From: Syngnathus acus
Taxonomy: Eukaryota; Chordata; Actinopteri; Syngnathiformes; Syngnathidae
Direction: 5' to 3'
NCBI RefSeq assembly: GCF_901709675.1
Contig: NW_023590244.1
Coordinates: 1-64,000, forward strand
Length of the DNA: 64,000 nt
Shown here: one piece after another, positions 51,039 through 62,535 of the stretch
How positions within the stretch are numbered: the first letter of the stretch is position 1
How the letters are laid out: each line of letters begins with the position of its first letter
Notes under the pieces: generated by a model
Told to the model about the DNA's origin: nothing
The model's input: only the letters and a program-made list of their open reading frames with translations
The model's database searches: none
Translations under genes and position numbers: made by a program

Positions 51039-51216
51039 CAGGGGTCACCAAACTTTCTTAAACCGAGAGCTACTTCCTGGGTACTGATTGAGGCAAAGGG
51101 CTACCAGTTTGACATACACTTCTAAAATAGCCAATTTGCTCAATTTGGCTTTCACTATGTGTTTTTATTGTCATTTCCAGTTCACATGTAAGTGCGATTT
51201 TAACAAGAATAGCAAA
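51039..51216. repeat. hAT-type repeat end (CAGGGGTCACCAAAC)
   Basis: It starts CAGGGGTCACCAAACTTTC with GAGCTACTTCCTGGGTAC, a frequent vertebrate hAT end. The other end was not found; another element follows directly. Confidence 0.45.
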
Positions 51217-51220
51217 AAAA

Positions 51221-52026
51221 CAGTCAAACCTTGGTTTTTGACCACAATCCGTTCCAGAAGGCGGTTCGAGAAGCGAATCGGTTGAATTCCGAATCTATAT
51301 TTCCCATTACAAATAATGGATTTTTTTAATCCGTTTCAAGACAAAAAAACCCCGCCTTTTCTAAGCATTTTTTTCATTTGCGCATATTTGGTGATAGCGC
51401 AACTGCAGCGCACCGCCGAACGCGCAACCGTAGCGCGTCGCCCACTGCGCAACTGCACCGCGCTGGTCGCATTATTGTGACAGAGCCGTCGCTGAAATTT
51501 AGAAAATAATTTTAAAGTCCTGATGTACTTTCCAAAATTTAAGTAGACCCAAGTGCGCAGGGAGCTTAATTTTGTCCGATCGCGCAACTGCAGCGCACCG
51601 CCGAACGTGCTACCGTAGCACGTCGCCCACCGTGCAACTGCACTGCGCTGGTCGCATTGTTGTGACAGAGCCGTCGCTGAAATTTAGAAAATATTTTTAA
51701 AATCCTGATATACTTTCCAAAATTTAAGTGGACAACAGTGCAAAGGGAGCTTAATTTGGTCCGATCGCGCAACCGCAGCGCGCCGGGGGCTCACTGTCGC
51801 ATTGCTTTAAGTGCGTCTTTGTGTTTTAGGATGGCTTTACTGCTCCCACTTGCTTTCTTTGGCGGCATGATTAGGGGTTGATACAATCCTCAAAGTAACG
51901 AAAATACAATAACAACGGAGTCAGTCGGCATCCGGGCCGCGCGGTCGGGTTTTCTCGGGTCCTCCCGGCTCATCTCGCGAGGTTCGACCTCCGAATTTTG
52001 TTCGACAACCGAAGCAACCATCACTG
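51221..52026. mobile_element. pogo/Tigger-like MITE
   Basis: Its ends are CAGTCAAACCTTGGTTTTTG and the complement of CAGTGATGGTTGCTTCGGTT. Inside are two ~185-bp tandem units with GCGCAACTGCAGCGCACCGC and GACAGAGCCGTCGCTGAAAT. The same family flanks LINE copy C (57258-61142). It has no transposase. Confidence 0.6.
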
Positions 52027-52164
52027 TTTTAGATCTTTACGGTTACTCCCTCATTCATTCACATGTTTGGTGAAACCTCCCCAAATCCCCACTCAAACAT
52101 GCAAAGCTTACGATTCGACATGAAATCAAATCCATTTGTATCATATAAGGACTTTTGACTTGTG

Positions 52165-52455
52165 ATCTGGTGCTCCCTGTGTGGAGTTTTTAGGTTCTCC
52201 CCGTGCCTGCGTAGGTTTTCCCCGGGTTTTCCTCCCACATCACAAAAACATGCTTGGTCAGCCTATTTAGTAATCCAAACTGCCCATAGGTGTGAGTGCA
52301 AGTGCGAATGATTGTTTGTCTCTGTGTGCCCTGCGATTGTCTGGCAACCAGTTACAACGTGTCCCCCGCCTACTGTCCGATGACTGCTGGGATAGGCTCC
52401 AGCACGCCTGCGACCCCCCGCAGTACAGATAATGGACGGAATGGATGGAATGGAA
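52165..52455 (+). repeat. Common teleost dispersed repeat, partial
   Basis: It is opposite in orientation to 26101-26474 and shares CCCCGCCTACTGTCCGATGA-like and GGATAGGCTCCAGCACGCCT words. Confidence 0.65.
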
Positions 52456-52960
52456 TGGCGATCAGTTTAGGGCCTGAAGAGGGAGCAACAGCAATATGCA
52501 GATACTCTTATTAGTTTATACAAACATATCAATCAATGTGTAACTAATTTACCCAAACATAGTTGCTCAATCAGAGCACAGACACAGCACACAGAGCTTT
52601 GTGACTTTCATTTACACATAGGCAGTGAGCACAGACACGGCACACAGAGCTCAGTTAAGTTCCATGACACATAGTCACAAAACATTCAGTAAATAACAGG
52701 ACATTCAGGTGATAACAGAACAGACCTTATCCTTCCCTCCCATTCCCTTCCTAGTTCCTGCTTTTGGTCAGTATAAAGCCTTCTGATTTGAAGTTTGACG
52801 TTGTTGTTTCATCTGCTGAAGTGCCTTGTGCACTGACTGCCGTTAAACAACCTAATATCTGTTACAAAAACTGTTACTCCACATTTTTGTTTTACTTGCT
52901 TAACGATGGACATCTTGAACAAAACGCAACAGGCCGTTTTAGCTATACTATTCACGGCCT
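52456..52960. other. Unassigned DNA
   Basis: Short internal repeats (CACAGACACRGCACACAGAG at 52577 and 52630) but no gene recognised. Confidence 0.35.
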
Positions 52961-52964
52961 CGGC

Positions 52965-53000
52965 TCGGCAAACTGAGGCTCAATTCCCCGACGCGGAGTC
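52965..53000 (+). pseudogene. tRNA-Asp 3'-half remnant
   Basis: It contains GGCTCAATTCCCCGACGCGG, matching the T arm and 3' acceptor strand of tRNA-Asp. A second copy is at 53192-53232. The 5' halves are missing. Confidence 0.45.
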
Positions 53001-53025
53001 TAAAATCAAAAGGATCATAAGACTT

Positions 53026-53085
53026 GTTTCCAACCAGGGACCTTCAGCGTGTGAGGGAATGTGATAACCACTACACCATGGAAAC
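53026..53085 (-). pseudogene. tRNA-Val (CAC) pseudogene
   Basis: It reads GTTTCCATGGTGTAGTGGTT with loop CTCACAC, but the T arm is deleted, leaving 60 nt. Confidence 0.6.
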
Positions 53086-53239
53086 TGCGCTGACACATAG
53101 CCTTTTGAAGAGCCTGGCAAAAGTTAAAGAAAAGTGCGAAACCTGGTTTTCACCCAGTCTCAAATCAGGTACCCTTTAGCGAAACGACTCAGCCTGGGCT
53201 CGGCAAATCGGGCTTCAATTCCCCGACGCGGAGTTTATT

Positions 53240-53640
53240 TCTTTGTATGGAAAAATTGCTTTTGCTGCCACAGTTTTGAAAAGCAAATCAAAAAGTTCAT
53301 AAGTGCCTGCTTTCTTCCTCACTCACTTTTGTTGAACTTTTGCCAGGCTTCTCAAAATGCTTTGGACGTCACAGCAGTTTCCATAGCGGTAGTGGTCATC
53401 ATGTTCTTCTAAGACGCGAAACACCCCCTGTTTGAGACCGGGTGGAAACAACATTTTCTAAATCTATTTGTCAGTGTTGTCTGCTTTGCAAAGTGTGCCA
53501 GGGACACCTCGGCAAACAGGAGCCATATAGTATTTGATAAAGTAATCACATGTTCTCCGAGTTACAATGTCAACTGGTGGAACTTACTTTAGATCTTGGA
53601 TGGTTTTAAAGCTAATGCTCTTCTGGATTACCGAGTAATC
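53240..53640. other. Unassigned DNA
   Basis: A near repeat of 53090-53130 (CTTTTGAAGAGCCTGGCAAA versus the complement of 53330-53360) suggests a small inverted structure around the tRNA-Asp remnants. No gene. Confidence 0.35.
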
Positions 53641-53965
53641 GGTTGAGACCGGCGTAACTCTACGACGGCTTCCTGCTTATCCGGCCGGTGCTGACGGGTC
53701 CCTCGCCTTGGCCTCGCAGCCTCGTGCTCGTCGGAACCAACGACCTTCGCCGTGCTAGCCCCGTGGTGTCCATCTGCACGTGCCCAGGACGGTGCTCACA
53801 CGTTTGCCTGTTTTGTGATGTTTTCACCGATTCACGACCACGGTCCATTGGGCGCCGTTGAACTGGACTGTCCTTACACTTGTTTATGGACCCCGTGGAG
53901 GCTATTTTGTGTGTTTTGGGGTGTTCTCTGATATTGAGGGGTGCTGGTTGGCCGCTGTTACTTTT

Positions 53966-54756
53966 TTAATAATAATAATAATTCATTCAATTTATATAGC
54001 GCTTTTCAATAACCCAAAGACGCTTCACATGGAATAAAAAAGAGTGGAGGGGGGGGAGAGAGACAGTAGGTTATAGTTAACAAGACATCGGTCAGCAGTG
54101 CGAAGGAGATGGATGGAGGAGCAGGAGGGGCGGGAGCGGAGGTTGTTGAGGTTGCCAGTACGGGAGGTGGGGGTGACGGGGGGTTGGTAGTCCAAAAAGA
54201 GGAGATGGGTGAGCCATCGGGGAAATGCCGGTCAGATGTAGCGGCGAAGGATCCCAGCCTCGTGTGGAAGCAGCAGTGGACCAGGTGGTGATGCCAGTCG
54301 ACCTCGACTGCACCCGCTCGAACGGCAGGCCCCAACGCACCACGGCGGCACACAGCAGAGCCACAGTTGGCGAGCCCGCAGGGAGTGGAGCCCGTCCCCC
54401 AAGGACGCCGAACGGAAGGCCAGAGAGCCGGGCCAGAGCTGCCGTCGAGTCCACAGCAGGCGGCGGCCACAGGCTCCGAGTCGGGAGGCAGGAGGGTCCG
54501 GTGGTGGTTTTGGCCAGTTGGCTGTTGGCTAGCTGGCTAACGTAGTTGGTAGTCCGAGGGAGAGGAAACAGATAGGTGAGAGCGGAGCTGCGGGGATGCG
54601 AGGTGGACGGAAGACAACACGAGAAAAATAAAAGAAGAGACGGGTGCACTGAAAACGGGAAAACGAAAAACAAGTAACGGACACGGTCCGGGATAGAAGC
54701 GGCAGTCAACAAATCTGACGCCAGCGTGCTCTAACCCGGAAGACAACAGACGATGG
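53966..54756 (-). mobile_element. L2-tailed non-autonomous insertion
   Basis: Read on the minus strand it ends AAAGCGCTATATAAATTGAA then (ATT)n, the L2-type 3' end. Its body is GC-rich with a 206-codon open frame of low-complexity composition that is not recognised as a known protein. It interrupts the retroelement of 53660-54992, as shown by the uninterrupted copy at 63220-63240. Confidence 0.6.
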
Positions 54757-54947
54757 GGATTAGCCTTTTTTCCTTTGCTTTGTCGGCTTTTATCTTTCGC
54801 ACTTACAGGCTTTCTTTGTGGCGCTGTTGTGTGCCAGCCTTATGAGAGCCTATTGAGTTGCGCTCATGCCATCTGTGTGTCTTTTGTATACCCGCTCTGT
54901 GGTATGGATTCTGATGGGGCCTGAATTTCCCAACCCCCGGGGATCAA

Positions 54948-54953
54948 TAAATG

Positions 54954-54992
<39 letters not shown>
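54948..54992. repeat. (ATCA)n tail
   Basis: About ten tetranucleotide copies forming the retroelement 3' tail. Confidence 0.9.
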
Positions 54993-54993
<1 letters not shown>

Positions 54994-54995
<2 letters not shown>

Positions 54996-55062
54996 GTTGG
55001 CATGGTGTGATTGTGAGCACTCTGAATCTAGCAATCCAAGTTCAAGTCTTGGTGGAACTTTC
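54994..55062 (+). pseudogene. tRNA-Gln-like remnant
   Basis: GGCATGGTGTGATTGTGAGC and GTTCAAGTCTTGGTGGAAC resemble the neighbouring tRNA-Gln with a deleted anticodon arm. Another remnant is at 55388-55452. Confidence 0.45.
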
Positions 55063-55223
55063 AATTTGTACTCATTTACATGGAACACAAATTTGGAAAT
55101 TCCAATTCAGTACTATGCGTGTGTAAGCGCTGCCTCCACTACTTTTGTCAATTTCGTAAAATGAGCGCCTTAGTTAGTGCATTGTGCTCAGAAAAATTAT
55201 GCTCCTCCTTCTGTCACTGCCAG

Positions 55224-55295
55224 GGTTCTATGGTGTAATGGTGAGCACTCTGGACTCTGAATCCAGTGATCCGAGTTCAAGTCTCGGTGGGACCT
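55224..55295 (+). tRNA. tRNA-Gln (anticodon CTG)
   Basis: It reads GGTTCTATGGTGTAATGGTG, anticodon loop ACTCTGAAT with CTG, T arm CCGAGTTCAAGTCTCGG, and acceptor GGTTCTA/TGGGACC with G-U pairs. It is very close to vertebrate tRNA-Gln-CTG. Confidence 0.78.
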
Positions 55296-55465
55296 CAAAT
55301 AATTTGTCATTTAGTTGGGAAAAATTTGCGAAATGGCAACAGCTTGTGTGCTGCCCCATGAAATCGTATGCTTCCCTACACCTGAGGGTTCCATGAGCGC
55401 TCTAGACTCTGAATCCAGTGATCTCAGTTTTAGTCTCGGTTGGACCTCAAATCTTTGGTCATATA

Positions 55466-56245
55466 CAGTCGTATGCAAAAGTTTGGGCACCCCTAATCAA
55501 TTTCAACATTTTCTTTATAAATCCTTGGCTGTTCGGATCAGCAATTTCAGTTAAATATATCATATAGCAGACAGACACAGTGATATTTGAGAAGTGAAAT
55601 GAAGTTTATTGGAGTTAACGATTTGTCAAGAAGAATGGTCCAATATTCCTTCAACCAGAATCCACACTCTCATTGGAAGCTATAGGAAGTGTTTAGAGCA
55701 GTGGTTCTTAACCTTGTTGGAGGTACCGAATCCCACCAGTTTCATATGCGCAATCACCGAACCCCTCGTTAGTGAAAAAAATGTATATATTTTTTTCAAA
55801 TTCAAGACATAGATGTTTTTTACTGGCACACAAAATGAGCCGTGCATGAACATCATCTTGTTCAAAGAATAAAACCAACACAATGCATGAATTTACGTCA
55901 AATGACATACCAGCAAATCAGTGTGACTTCTGCTGTTGCCTTTGCGAGACCAGTTCAGATATGCGTTGTCACGAATTTATAAATCAGGTGTGTTCGGACC
56001 TCCCCAGTAGAGGCTCTGCTGAACCCCTGAGACCGACTCACCGAACCCCTAGTTTGACCGATTCCAGGTTCAGGACCCCTGGTTTAGAGGCTGTTATTTC
56101 TGTAAAAGGAGGATCTACTAAATATTTATGTCATTTTTCTCTTGGGGTGCCCAAATGTATGCACCTGCCTACTTTTGTTGAAATAATGATTCCACACTGT
56201 CTGCAAATCCTATAAACTTCATTTCACTTCTCAAATATCACTGTT
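55466..56245. mobile_element. Tc1/mariner-like MITE
   Basis: It starts ACAGTCGTATGCAAAAGTTT GGGCACCCC. The right half carries GGGGTGCCCAAATGTATGCA and AAACTTCATTTCACTTCTCA, mirroring TGAGAAGTGAAATGAAGTTT on the left (55588-55610). A small hAT element is nested inside. Confidence 0.65.
55699..56081. mobile_element. Small hAT element nested in MITE
   Basis: It runs from CAGTGGTTCTTAACCTTGTT to CAGGTTCAGGACCCCTG and has the 8-bp duplication GTTTAGAG on both sides (55691-55698, 56082-56089). It is 383 bp and non-coding. Confidence 0.8.
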
Positions 56246-57150
56246 TACCACCGCCGCCATCCACCGTGCATGGATTCGGGCCATCTGATTGGTTCCTTTC
56301 GGTTCGTTTTTTGGTTCGATTCGAATCCGGGTTATGGCATAATCAAATTACCTTGTTGAATTTGTCTGCTGGTCACTGTTGCTAAACAGCCTTCCTTTGG
56401 GCAATGACAGTTTTCCACACAAGTTTACAGTCAATACAGTGTTGTAGGGCGAGTGGCGCAATGGATAACACATGATGGCAGATTTAAGTGATGTTTTATG
56501 TATGATGAGAATCAAAATAGCAGACGAAAGAGACTCAAGGTCAATTAACTCAAGCCGTTTCATTGCAATTGATAGCCCATATGACATGCACCTTAGATTA
56601 AATGGAGCTAGTTCAGGGGTCGGCAACCCGCGGCTCCAGAGCCTCATGCAGCTCTTTAGCACAATCCTAGCTGCTCCCTGGAGCTCTTGCTACGGCCACA
56701 ACACTATACGATCATGCAATAGCATACAAGAAATTTAGGTTCTTTTCTTTAGGATCTTCAGCCGAGATACCCAGGCACACCATGAAAGAATGTTGATGTT
56801 AAAATGTTGGTGGAACAATCCAACTGCGCAGAGCCGATGATCCCAAAGATTTGGGGTGAGACAACATTGAAAAAATGTTTTTCTTTGTTGACAGTGTCAC
56901 TTCTTTTGTGGCTTAGCTTTTCTTCGTTTCACATCTAAAGTATCGTATCATTTTACCTTGTAGCTTATACTACCCCGTACATGCCATATCATGTCGCCCA
57001 TGCAACTCATGCATGAGATGCGATGGCTGAGATATTTAGGCGATGGGTTGCTACTCCATTGTGCTCTCCACTCATTTCATATCACATCGTCGGATTTTCA
57101 CAAAGTATCTTGGCACAACGTACATAACGTGTTGTCAACGCCATATGAGC
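56246..57150. other. Mostly unassigned, with repeat ends
   Basis: 56614 starts a hAT-type end (CAGGGGTCGGCAACCCGCGG). 56448-56470 resembles the 5' part of tRNA-Arg (GTGGCGCAATGGATAAC). 57014-57091 is a degenerate tRNA-Ser-like copy of the gene at 57153. No protein gene. Confidence 0.45.
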
Positions 57151-57152
57151 AA

Positions 57153-57234
57153 GATGAGGTGGCCGAGAGGTTAAGGCGATGGATTGCTAATCCATTGTGC
57201 TCTGCACGCATGGGTTCAAATCCCATCCTCGTCG
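57153..57234 (+). tRNA. tRNA-Ser (anticodon GCT)
   Basis: 82 nt with the long variable arm of serine tRNA. It contains GGTGGCCGAGAGGTTAAGGC, loop TTGCTAA (GCT), variable arm TGTGCTCTGCACGCA, B box GGTTCAAATCC, and acceptor GATGAGG/CCTCGTC with one G-U. A functional copy is likely. Confidence 0.82.
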
Positions 57235-57771
57235 AAAGTCGGTGTTAAGTTGTTTTACAGTGGAGCCTCGGTTTTCGAACGTCCCGGTTCTCGAACAAAT
57301 CAGTATTTGGACAAAAAATTCGAGACGTTTTTGCTCCGGATGTCGAACGAAATTCGATTGTCGAACCTCACGAGATGAGCCGAGAGGACCCGCATGCCAA
57401 CTGACTCCGTTCGTTATTACATTCTCGTTACTCTGAGGATTGCAACAACTCTAATCATGCCTCCAAAGGAAGCAAGTGGGAGCAGTAAAGCCATCCTAAA
57501 ACACAAAGACGCTCCTAAAGCAATGCAACAGTGACTTAGACTTAGACTTAGACAGAACTTTATTGTCATTTTGTCAACACTAGGTGTGTACAAAACGAAA
57601 TGTCGTTGCATACGGCTTTCAACAATGTAGTGGTATTTCGGCTGGTTAAAAAAGTGACATTCTATATAAAAATATGAAATAAGATAATTATAAAGTACAA
57701 AGTGCAGCAGTGATAAAGTATGTAAACAGTGCAGGAGACAAAAGCAGTATTTACAAGTGTGCAGAGGAATA

Positions 57772-60700
57772 CTACGTTTGAATGTTCAACAGTCTGACGA
57801 CAGCAGGGAAAAAACTATTGCAGAACCTGGTGGACCTGCAGCGGATGCTGCGAAACCTCTTCCCTGAGGGCAGCAGGGAGAACAGTCCATGGTGGGGGTG
57901 TGATGGGTCACTGATAATATTACGGGCTCGGGACACGCAGCGCTGGGATGACAAGTCCTGAATGGAGGGAAGAGGAGCCCCGATGATCCTCTCTGCTGTC
58001 CTCACCACTCTCCTCAGGTTCTTCCAATCGGAGGCGCTGCAACCTCCACACCACACCGAGAGACAGCTTGTCAGAATGCTCTCTATGGTGCTTCGGTAGA
58101 ACGTCCTCATGATGGGTGGGGGCAGGTGGGCTCTCCTCATCCTCCGCAGGAAGTACAAGCGCTTCTGTGCCCTCTTGACCAGTGTTGTGGTGTTCACAGT
58201 CCAGGTGAGGTCGTCTGTGATGTGGACTCCCAGGAATTTAGTGCTGCTGACCACCTCCACAGCTGAGCTGTTGATGATCAGTGGAGCGTGGTGAGGCTGG
58301 TTCTTCCTGAAGTCGACGATGATCTCCTTTGTCTTCTCCACATTCAGGATCAGGCTATTTTCTCTGCACCAGCCCACCAACTGCTCCACCTCCTCTCTGT
58401 AGTCCAGGTCGTTGTTGTCCCTGATGAGGCCCACCACCGTTGTGTCGTCTGCAAACTTCACGATGTGATTGGTGGTGAACCTGGGGGCGCAGTCGTGTGT
58501 CATCAGGGTGAACAGCAGGGGGCTCAGGACGCAGCCCTGAGGGGAGCCTGTGCTGAGGGTGATGACATCTGAGGTGTTCTGTCCGACCCGGACTGACTGA
58601 GGTCTGTTGGTGAGGAAGTCTAGCAGCCAGTTCCGAAGGGGGGTGCTGAAGCCCAGGTGTTCCAGTTTTTCCACCAGATGTTGTGGAATGATGGTGTTAA
58701 ACGCTGAGCTGAAGTCCAGGAACAGCAACCGCACGTGGGTGTTCCTCTCCTCCAGGTGAGCCAGGCTCAGGTGAAGAACGGAGGAGATGGCATCCTCAGT
58801 AGAGCGGTTCTGCCGGTAGGCAAACTGGAACGGATCGAATGTTGGGGGGAGTCTGGAGACGATGTGATCTTTGAGCAGCCTTTCGAAGCACTTCATCATG
58901 ATGGGAGTCAGTGCCACAGGTCTGTAGTCATTCCATGAGGTGATTTGAGGTTTCTTCGGCACCGGAATGATGGAGGCAGCCTTGAAGCACACTGGCACTT
59001 TGGCTTGGTCCAGCGAGATGTTAAAAATGTCTGTGATGACACCAGCCAGCTGGCCTGCACATTCCTTGAACACCCGCCCAGGTATGTTGTCGGGGCCTGG
59101 GGCCTTACGTGGGTTGACTCTTCTCAGAGTCCTCCACACGTCGGCTGAGTCAAGGCAGAGGGCCTCCTCTTCCTGGTGGGGAACAGTTTTAACTGCAGGA
59201 GTGCTGTTTAGTGCCTCAAAACGCCCAAAGAAGTTATTTAGACCATTTAGGAAGTCAGCATCAACCTCACCCACCGGGGGGGAGGGAAAGTTGTAGTCCG
59301 TGATCGCCCGTATGCCTTGCCACATACTCCTGGTGTTATTGGCGTCGTGGAAAAAATCCTGAATTTTTCGACTGTGGCTACGCTTCGCTAGCCTGATGGC
59401 ACGGTTCAAGTTGGCTCTCGCTGTCCTCAGTGCCTCCTTGTCGCCAGACTTGAAGGCTGAGTTCCGTGCTCGTAGCGTATGACGTACATCCTCAGTCATC
59501 CAGGGTCATTGGTTGGCTCGGGTGATGATGTTCTTAGTGGTGCTGACGTCCTCGGAGCATTTGTTGATGTAGGCTGACACAGTCATGGCGTACTCATCAA
59601 TGTCGATCTGATTGTCATATGTTGCTGCTGATTTGAACATGTCCCAGTCAGAGCACTCAAAGCAGTCCTGGAGTGCCTCCATGGCCCCCTCAGACCACAC
59701 CCTCACCTGCTTCACTGTGGGTTTTGCTCTGATCAGCAGGGGCCTGTATGCAGGGATTAGCATAACAGATAGGTGGTCTGAAGAGCCGAGGTGGGGGCGG
59801 GGGGCTGCTCTGAATGCATCCTTTATATTGGTGTAAACCAAGTCCAGAGTATTCTCTCCCCGAGTTGGAAAATCCACGTGTTGGTAAAAATGAGGGAGAA
59901 TAGTCTTCATGCTAGCCTGGTTGAAGTCCCCAGCAATGATGAAAACCCCCTCTGTGTGCGTGGATTGCAGCTCACTGATTGTCCGATAGAGAACACTCAT
60001 GGCCTCTTTAGTATTAGCGCTGGGAGGCACATACACAGCCGTGATGCTAACAACAGTAAACTCTCTGGGCAGGTAGAAGGGTCTGCAGTTAACAGTCAAA
60101 AGCTCGATGTCCGAAGAGCAGAAACTGGCGACAGATCTAGCATTTTTGCACCAGTTGTTGTTGATGTAGACACACAGCCCACCTCCTCGGGATTTACCGC
60201 TTAGCTCGCTGTTTCTGTCGGCGCGGAATGTAGCGAGCCCCTCCAGGCTAACGGCGTTGTCCGGCATTGATGAGTTCAGCCATGTCTCCGTCAGGATGAG
60301 AGCGCAGCAGTTTCTAATTTCCCTCTTTGAAGAGAGTTCCAGTTTTAGATGGTCCATTTTATTATCCAGTGAGCGGACGTTGGAGAGGAAGATGGATGGA
60401 AGCGGCGGTTTGTAGGGGTTAGCTTTAAGCTTAGCCGTTAGCCCACCTCGACAGCCGCGCTTTCGCCGCCGGTCACACCGCCTACGCTTACTCCTCCTCC
60501 GGCGTGTGCTGCCCGGCGAGCCCGCTGAGTCGTGAGCTTCTGGGGCTAGCGCCCTAAGCACTCCGAGGCTACGCAAACAGACTAGGGTAGTTGTGGCTAC
60601 GAGTCCGAAAACACTTGATGACCGTACCTCCAGCAGGCGCTGGCGATCATACACTAATCTACTGGATGGATAAACTAAACTTTGTGTTGTTCGTAGTGTC

Positions 60701-60777
60701 CTAGGCGACATATTTTGTGAAAATACACGTCGTTTGTTGAGACCCGTTGCGGCCGCGGCCAACTGGGGCGCCGCCAT
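57772..60777 (-). pseudogene. LINE copy C ORF with one nonsense codon
   Basis: The same frame as copy A: basic N-terminus, APE endonuclease, and RT with catalytic FADDTTVVG and the standard GCVLSPLLF. The only visible disruption is TGA at 59506-59508, where copy A has CGA (Arg, in the ANQRPWM segment), a CpG-type C-to-T change after the endonuclease domain. The two open pieces are 423 and 575 codons. Confidence 0.92.
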
Positions 60778-60784
60778 CTTGGAT
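60770..60784 (-). promoter_or_regulatory. TISU/YY1-type box, copy C
   Basis: The complement reads CAAGATGGCGGC at the element's 5' edge, identical to copy A. The ATG is 7 nt from the first element base. Confidence 0.65.
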
Positions 60785-61196
60785 ACAGTGAGCGCCCGGC
60801 GCGCTGCGGTTGCGCGATCGGACCAAATTAAGCTCCCTGCGCACTGAGGTCCACTTAAATTTTGGAAAGTACATCAGGACTTTAAAAATATTTTCTAAAT
60901 TTTAGCGACCGCTCTGACACAATAATGCGACCAGCAGTTGCGCGGTCGGCTAAGCACTGCAGTTGCGCGATCGGACAAAAATGTACAAATGAAAAAATAC
61001 TTTAAAAAGGCTGGGTTTTTAAATTTAAATTTTACATTTTTTTCCATTATTTGTAATGGGAAAACATGATTCGGAATTTGAACGATTCACTTCTCCAACA
61101 GCCTTCTGGAACGGATTGTGGTCGAAAACCGAGGCTCCACTGTATCTGTAATTTGGTTTGTATTTGACTCAATATAGTAATATTTATACTCTTTGG

Positions 61197-61275
61197 CGGC
61201 TCGGTGGGGAACTGGTTAGCATGTCCGCTTCACAGTTAAGAAAGTGCGGGTTCGATTCCATCAACGGCTGTTGCG
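61197..61275 (+). repeat. 5' end of the common dispersed repeat
   Basis: GGCGGCTCGGTGGGGAACTG with a tRNA-like GGGTTCGATTCCA box. It matches the inverse of the 26440-26474 end. Confidence 0.5.
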
Positions 61276-61765
61276 TGTTGTTGATGATGTCCGTTGTTGG
61301 GTCAGGAAAACTAAGATGTGGAGTAACGGTTGGTTCTTTATTGGCAAGATCTTGGGTTGTTTAATGGCGGTCAGTACACATGGCACTTCAGCAGATGTAA
61401 CAACACCCTCCATCTCAGAAGGTTTTATAAAGGCGGGAAAGCGTCACCTGATCATTTGGTATCGATGTGTATTGGAGAGTCACTGCTGCGTGTGTGTATT
61501 TGTGTGTGTGCGTGCGTGTGTGTGTATGTGTATGTGTGCGTGTGCGTGTGTGGGTGTGTGTGTGTTGTTGTAAGGCGGACGTAGTTGAGAGCGCCATGAG
61601 AACGTTAACGGGGCAAGTGTGGGCGTGGATTGTATATATAAAACCCACGCCCTATGATGAGGTGCGCCCTATGTGTGTTAAACACAGTCATGGCACACAT
61701 AACTGAGACTGCGCCTTTTATTACAGTGCACGTTTTAATCGTGAAAATACGGTAACTCGTCAGCG
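61276..61765. other. Unassigned DNA with (TG)n
   Basis: A (TG)n/(GTGC)n microsatellite at about 61484-61566. Small ORFs here are shadows of it. Confidence 0.5.
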
Positions 61766-62080
61766 TTGGTTTACTGCAATTTGACGACAAACCGCAAAAC
61801 TATTGGACATGGAAAGTATCATTTATTGGCGCGACTAAAGACTTACGTAAATTTATCAGAAAGAGAGGAGTTCGACCTACTAACAAGGTGGCTAGGTCCA
61901 AGATCTGCAGAACAGGTGAAAAGGGTTCATGCAGTACCCGCTGGAGGCGTAAAGATGATTTGGGAACGGGTTGAAGAGTGTCACCGTTCCTCAGAAGCAA
62001 TTGAGGACACACTGCTAAACAAGATAGAGGAGTTTCCAAGGCTAACAAACAAAGATACGAGCCAGCTAAGAGCTAAGAGA
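61766..62080 (+). pseudogene. BEL/Pao retrotransposon gag fragment
   Basis: The frame encodes EFDLLTRWLGPRSAEQVKRV, then MIWERVEECHRSSEAIEDTL and EEFPRLTNKDTSQLR. This is the pattern of the DUF1759-type gag region in fish BEL/Pao elements, which have WLG..S...R.R and L..IWERL.E.YG.PE.IE. It breaks down after about 62080 into unrelated sequence. No pol is nearby. Confidence 0.65.
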
Positions 62081-62225
62081 CCCGGGAGACATCTTGTAGG
62101 AGCTATTGTTGTCAGGTTTGGATCAGGGAGAGGACTCGGATGCAGAGTGCCAACAAAAGGTATTTATTCGAACAGGCTGGAGACAGCACAGAAAAACAAA
62201 AGCGCCTCAAAAAGAGGGAAAACAA

Positions 62226-62535
62226 GTTAAAGTTAAAGTCCCAATGATCGTCACACACACATCTGGGTGTGGTGAAATTTGTCCTCTGCATTTAACCCAT
62301 CCCCATGTGATTTTAATCCATCCCCTGGGGGAGAGGTGAGCAGTGAGCAGCAGTGGTGCCGCGCTCGGGAATCATTTGGTGATCTAACCCCCCAATTCCA
62401 ACCCTTAATGCTGAGTGCCAAGCAGGGAGGCAATGGGTCCCATTTTTATAGTCTTTAGTATGACCCGGCCGGGGTTTGAACCCACAACCTTCCAAGTCTC
62501 AGGGCAGACACTCTACCACTAGGCCACTGAGTTGG
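62226..62535 (-). mobile_element. tRNA-derived SINE, second copy
   Basis: An inverse copy of 13164-13484, with A box (TGGCCTAGTGGTAGAGTGTC) at the right and a TTAACTTTAACTT-type 3' end at the left. It is flanked by related sequence (GGCTGGAGACAGCA at about 62174 and 62534), suggesting insertion into, or duplication of, a local repeat. Confidence 0.82.

Larger units (their letters stand above)
53660..54992 (+). mobile_element. Non-coding retroelement with Rex1-like tail
   Basis: The parts 53660-53965 and about 54757-54992 match, in inverse orientation, 62975-63820. The 3' end is GGGGATCAATAAATGTTCAA followed by (ATCA)n, almost the same as the Rex1 end at 34385-34415. It is split by an L2-tailed insertion. 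No RT is encoded. Confidence 0.65.
57535..60784 (-). mobile_element. Full-length 3.25-kb LINE, copy C
   Basis: It is flanked by the 7-bp duplication ACAGTGA (57528-57534, 60785-60791). The related MITE at 51221-52026 shows the uninterrupted target. The 5' end at 60784 begins ATCCAAGATGGCGG, which fixes the family's first base. The 3' end is a TCTAAG-type tail. Confidence 0.92.
57258..61142. mobile_element. pogo/Tigger-like MITE carrying LINE copy C
   Basis: The ends CAGTGGAGCCTCGGTTTTCG and its complement are flanked by TA on both sides (57256-57257, 61143-61144), the Tc1/mariner/pogo duplication. The element's own sequence is ~620 bp; the rest is the inserted LINE. Confidence 0.75.

Noticed and set aside
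54092-54712. 206-codon minus-strand ORF as a host gene
   Set aside because: Low-complexity Ser/Pro/Leu composition, no motif, and it lies within an L2-tailed insertion, so it is reported only as part of that insertion.
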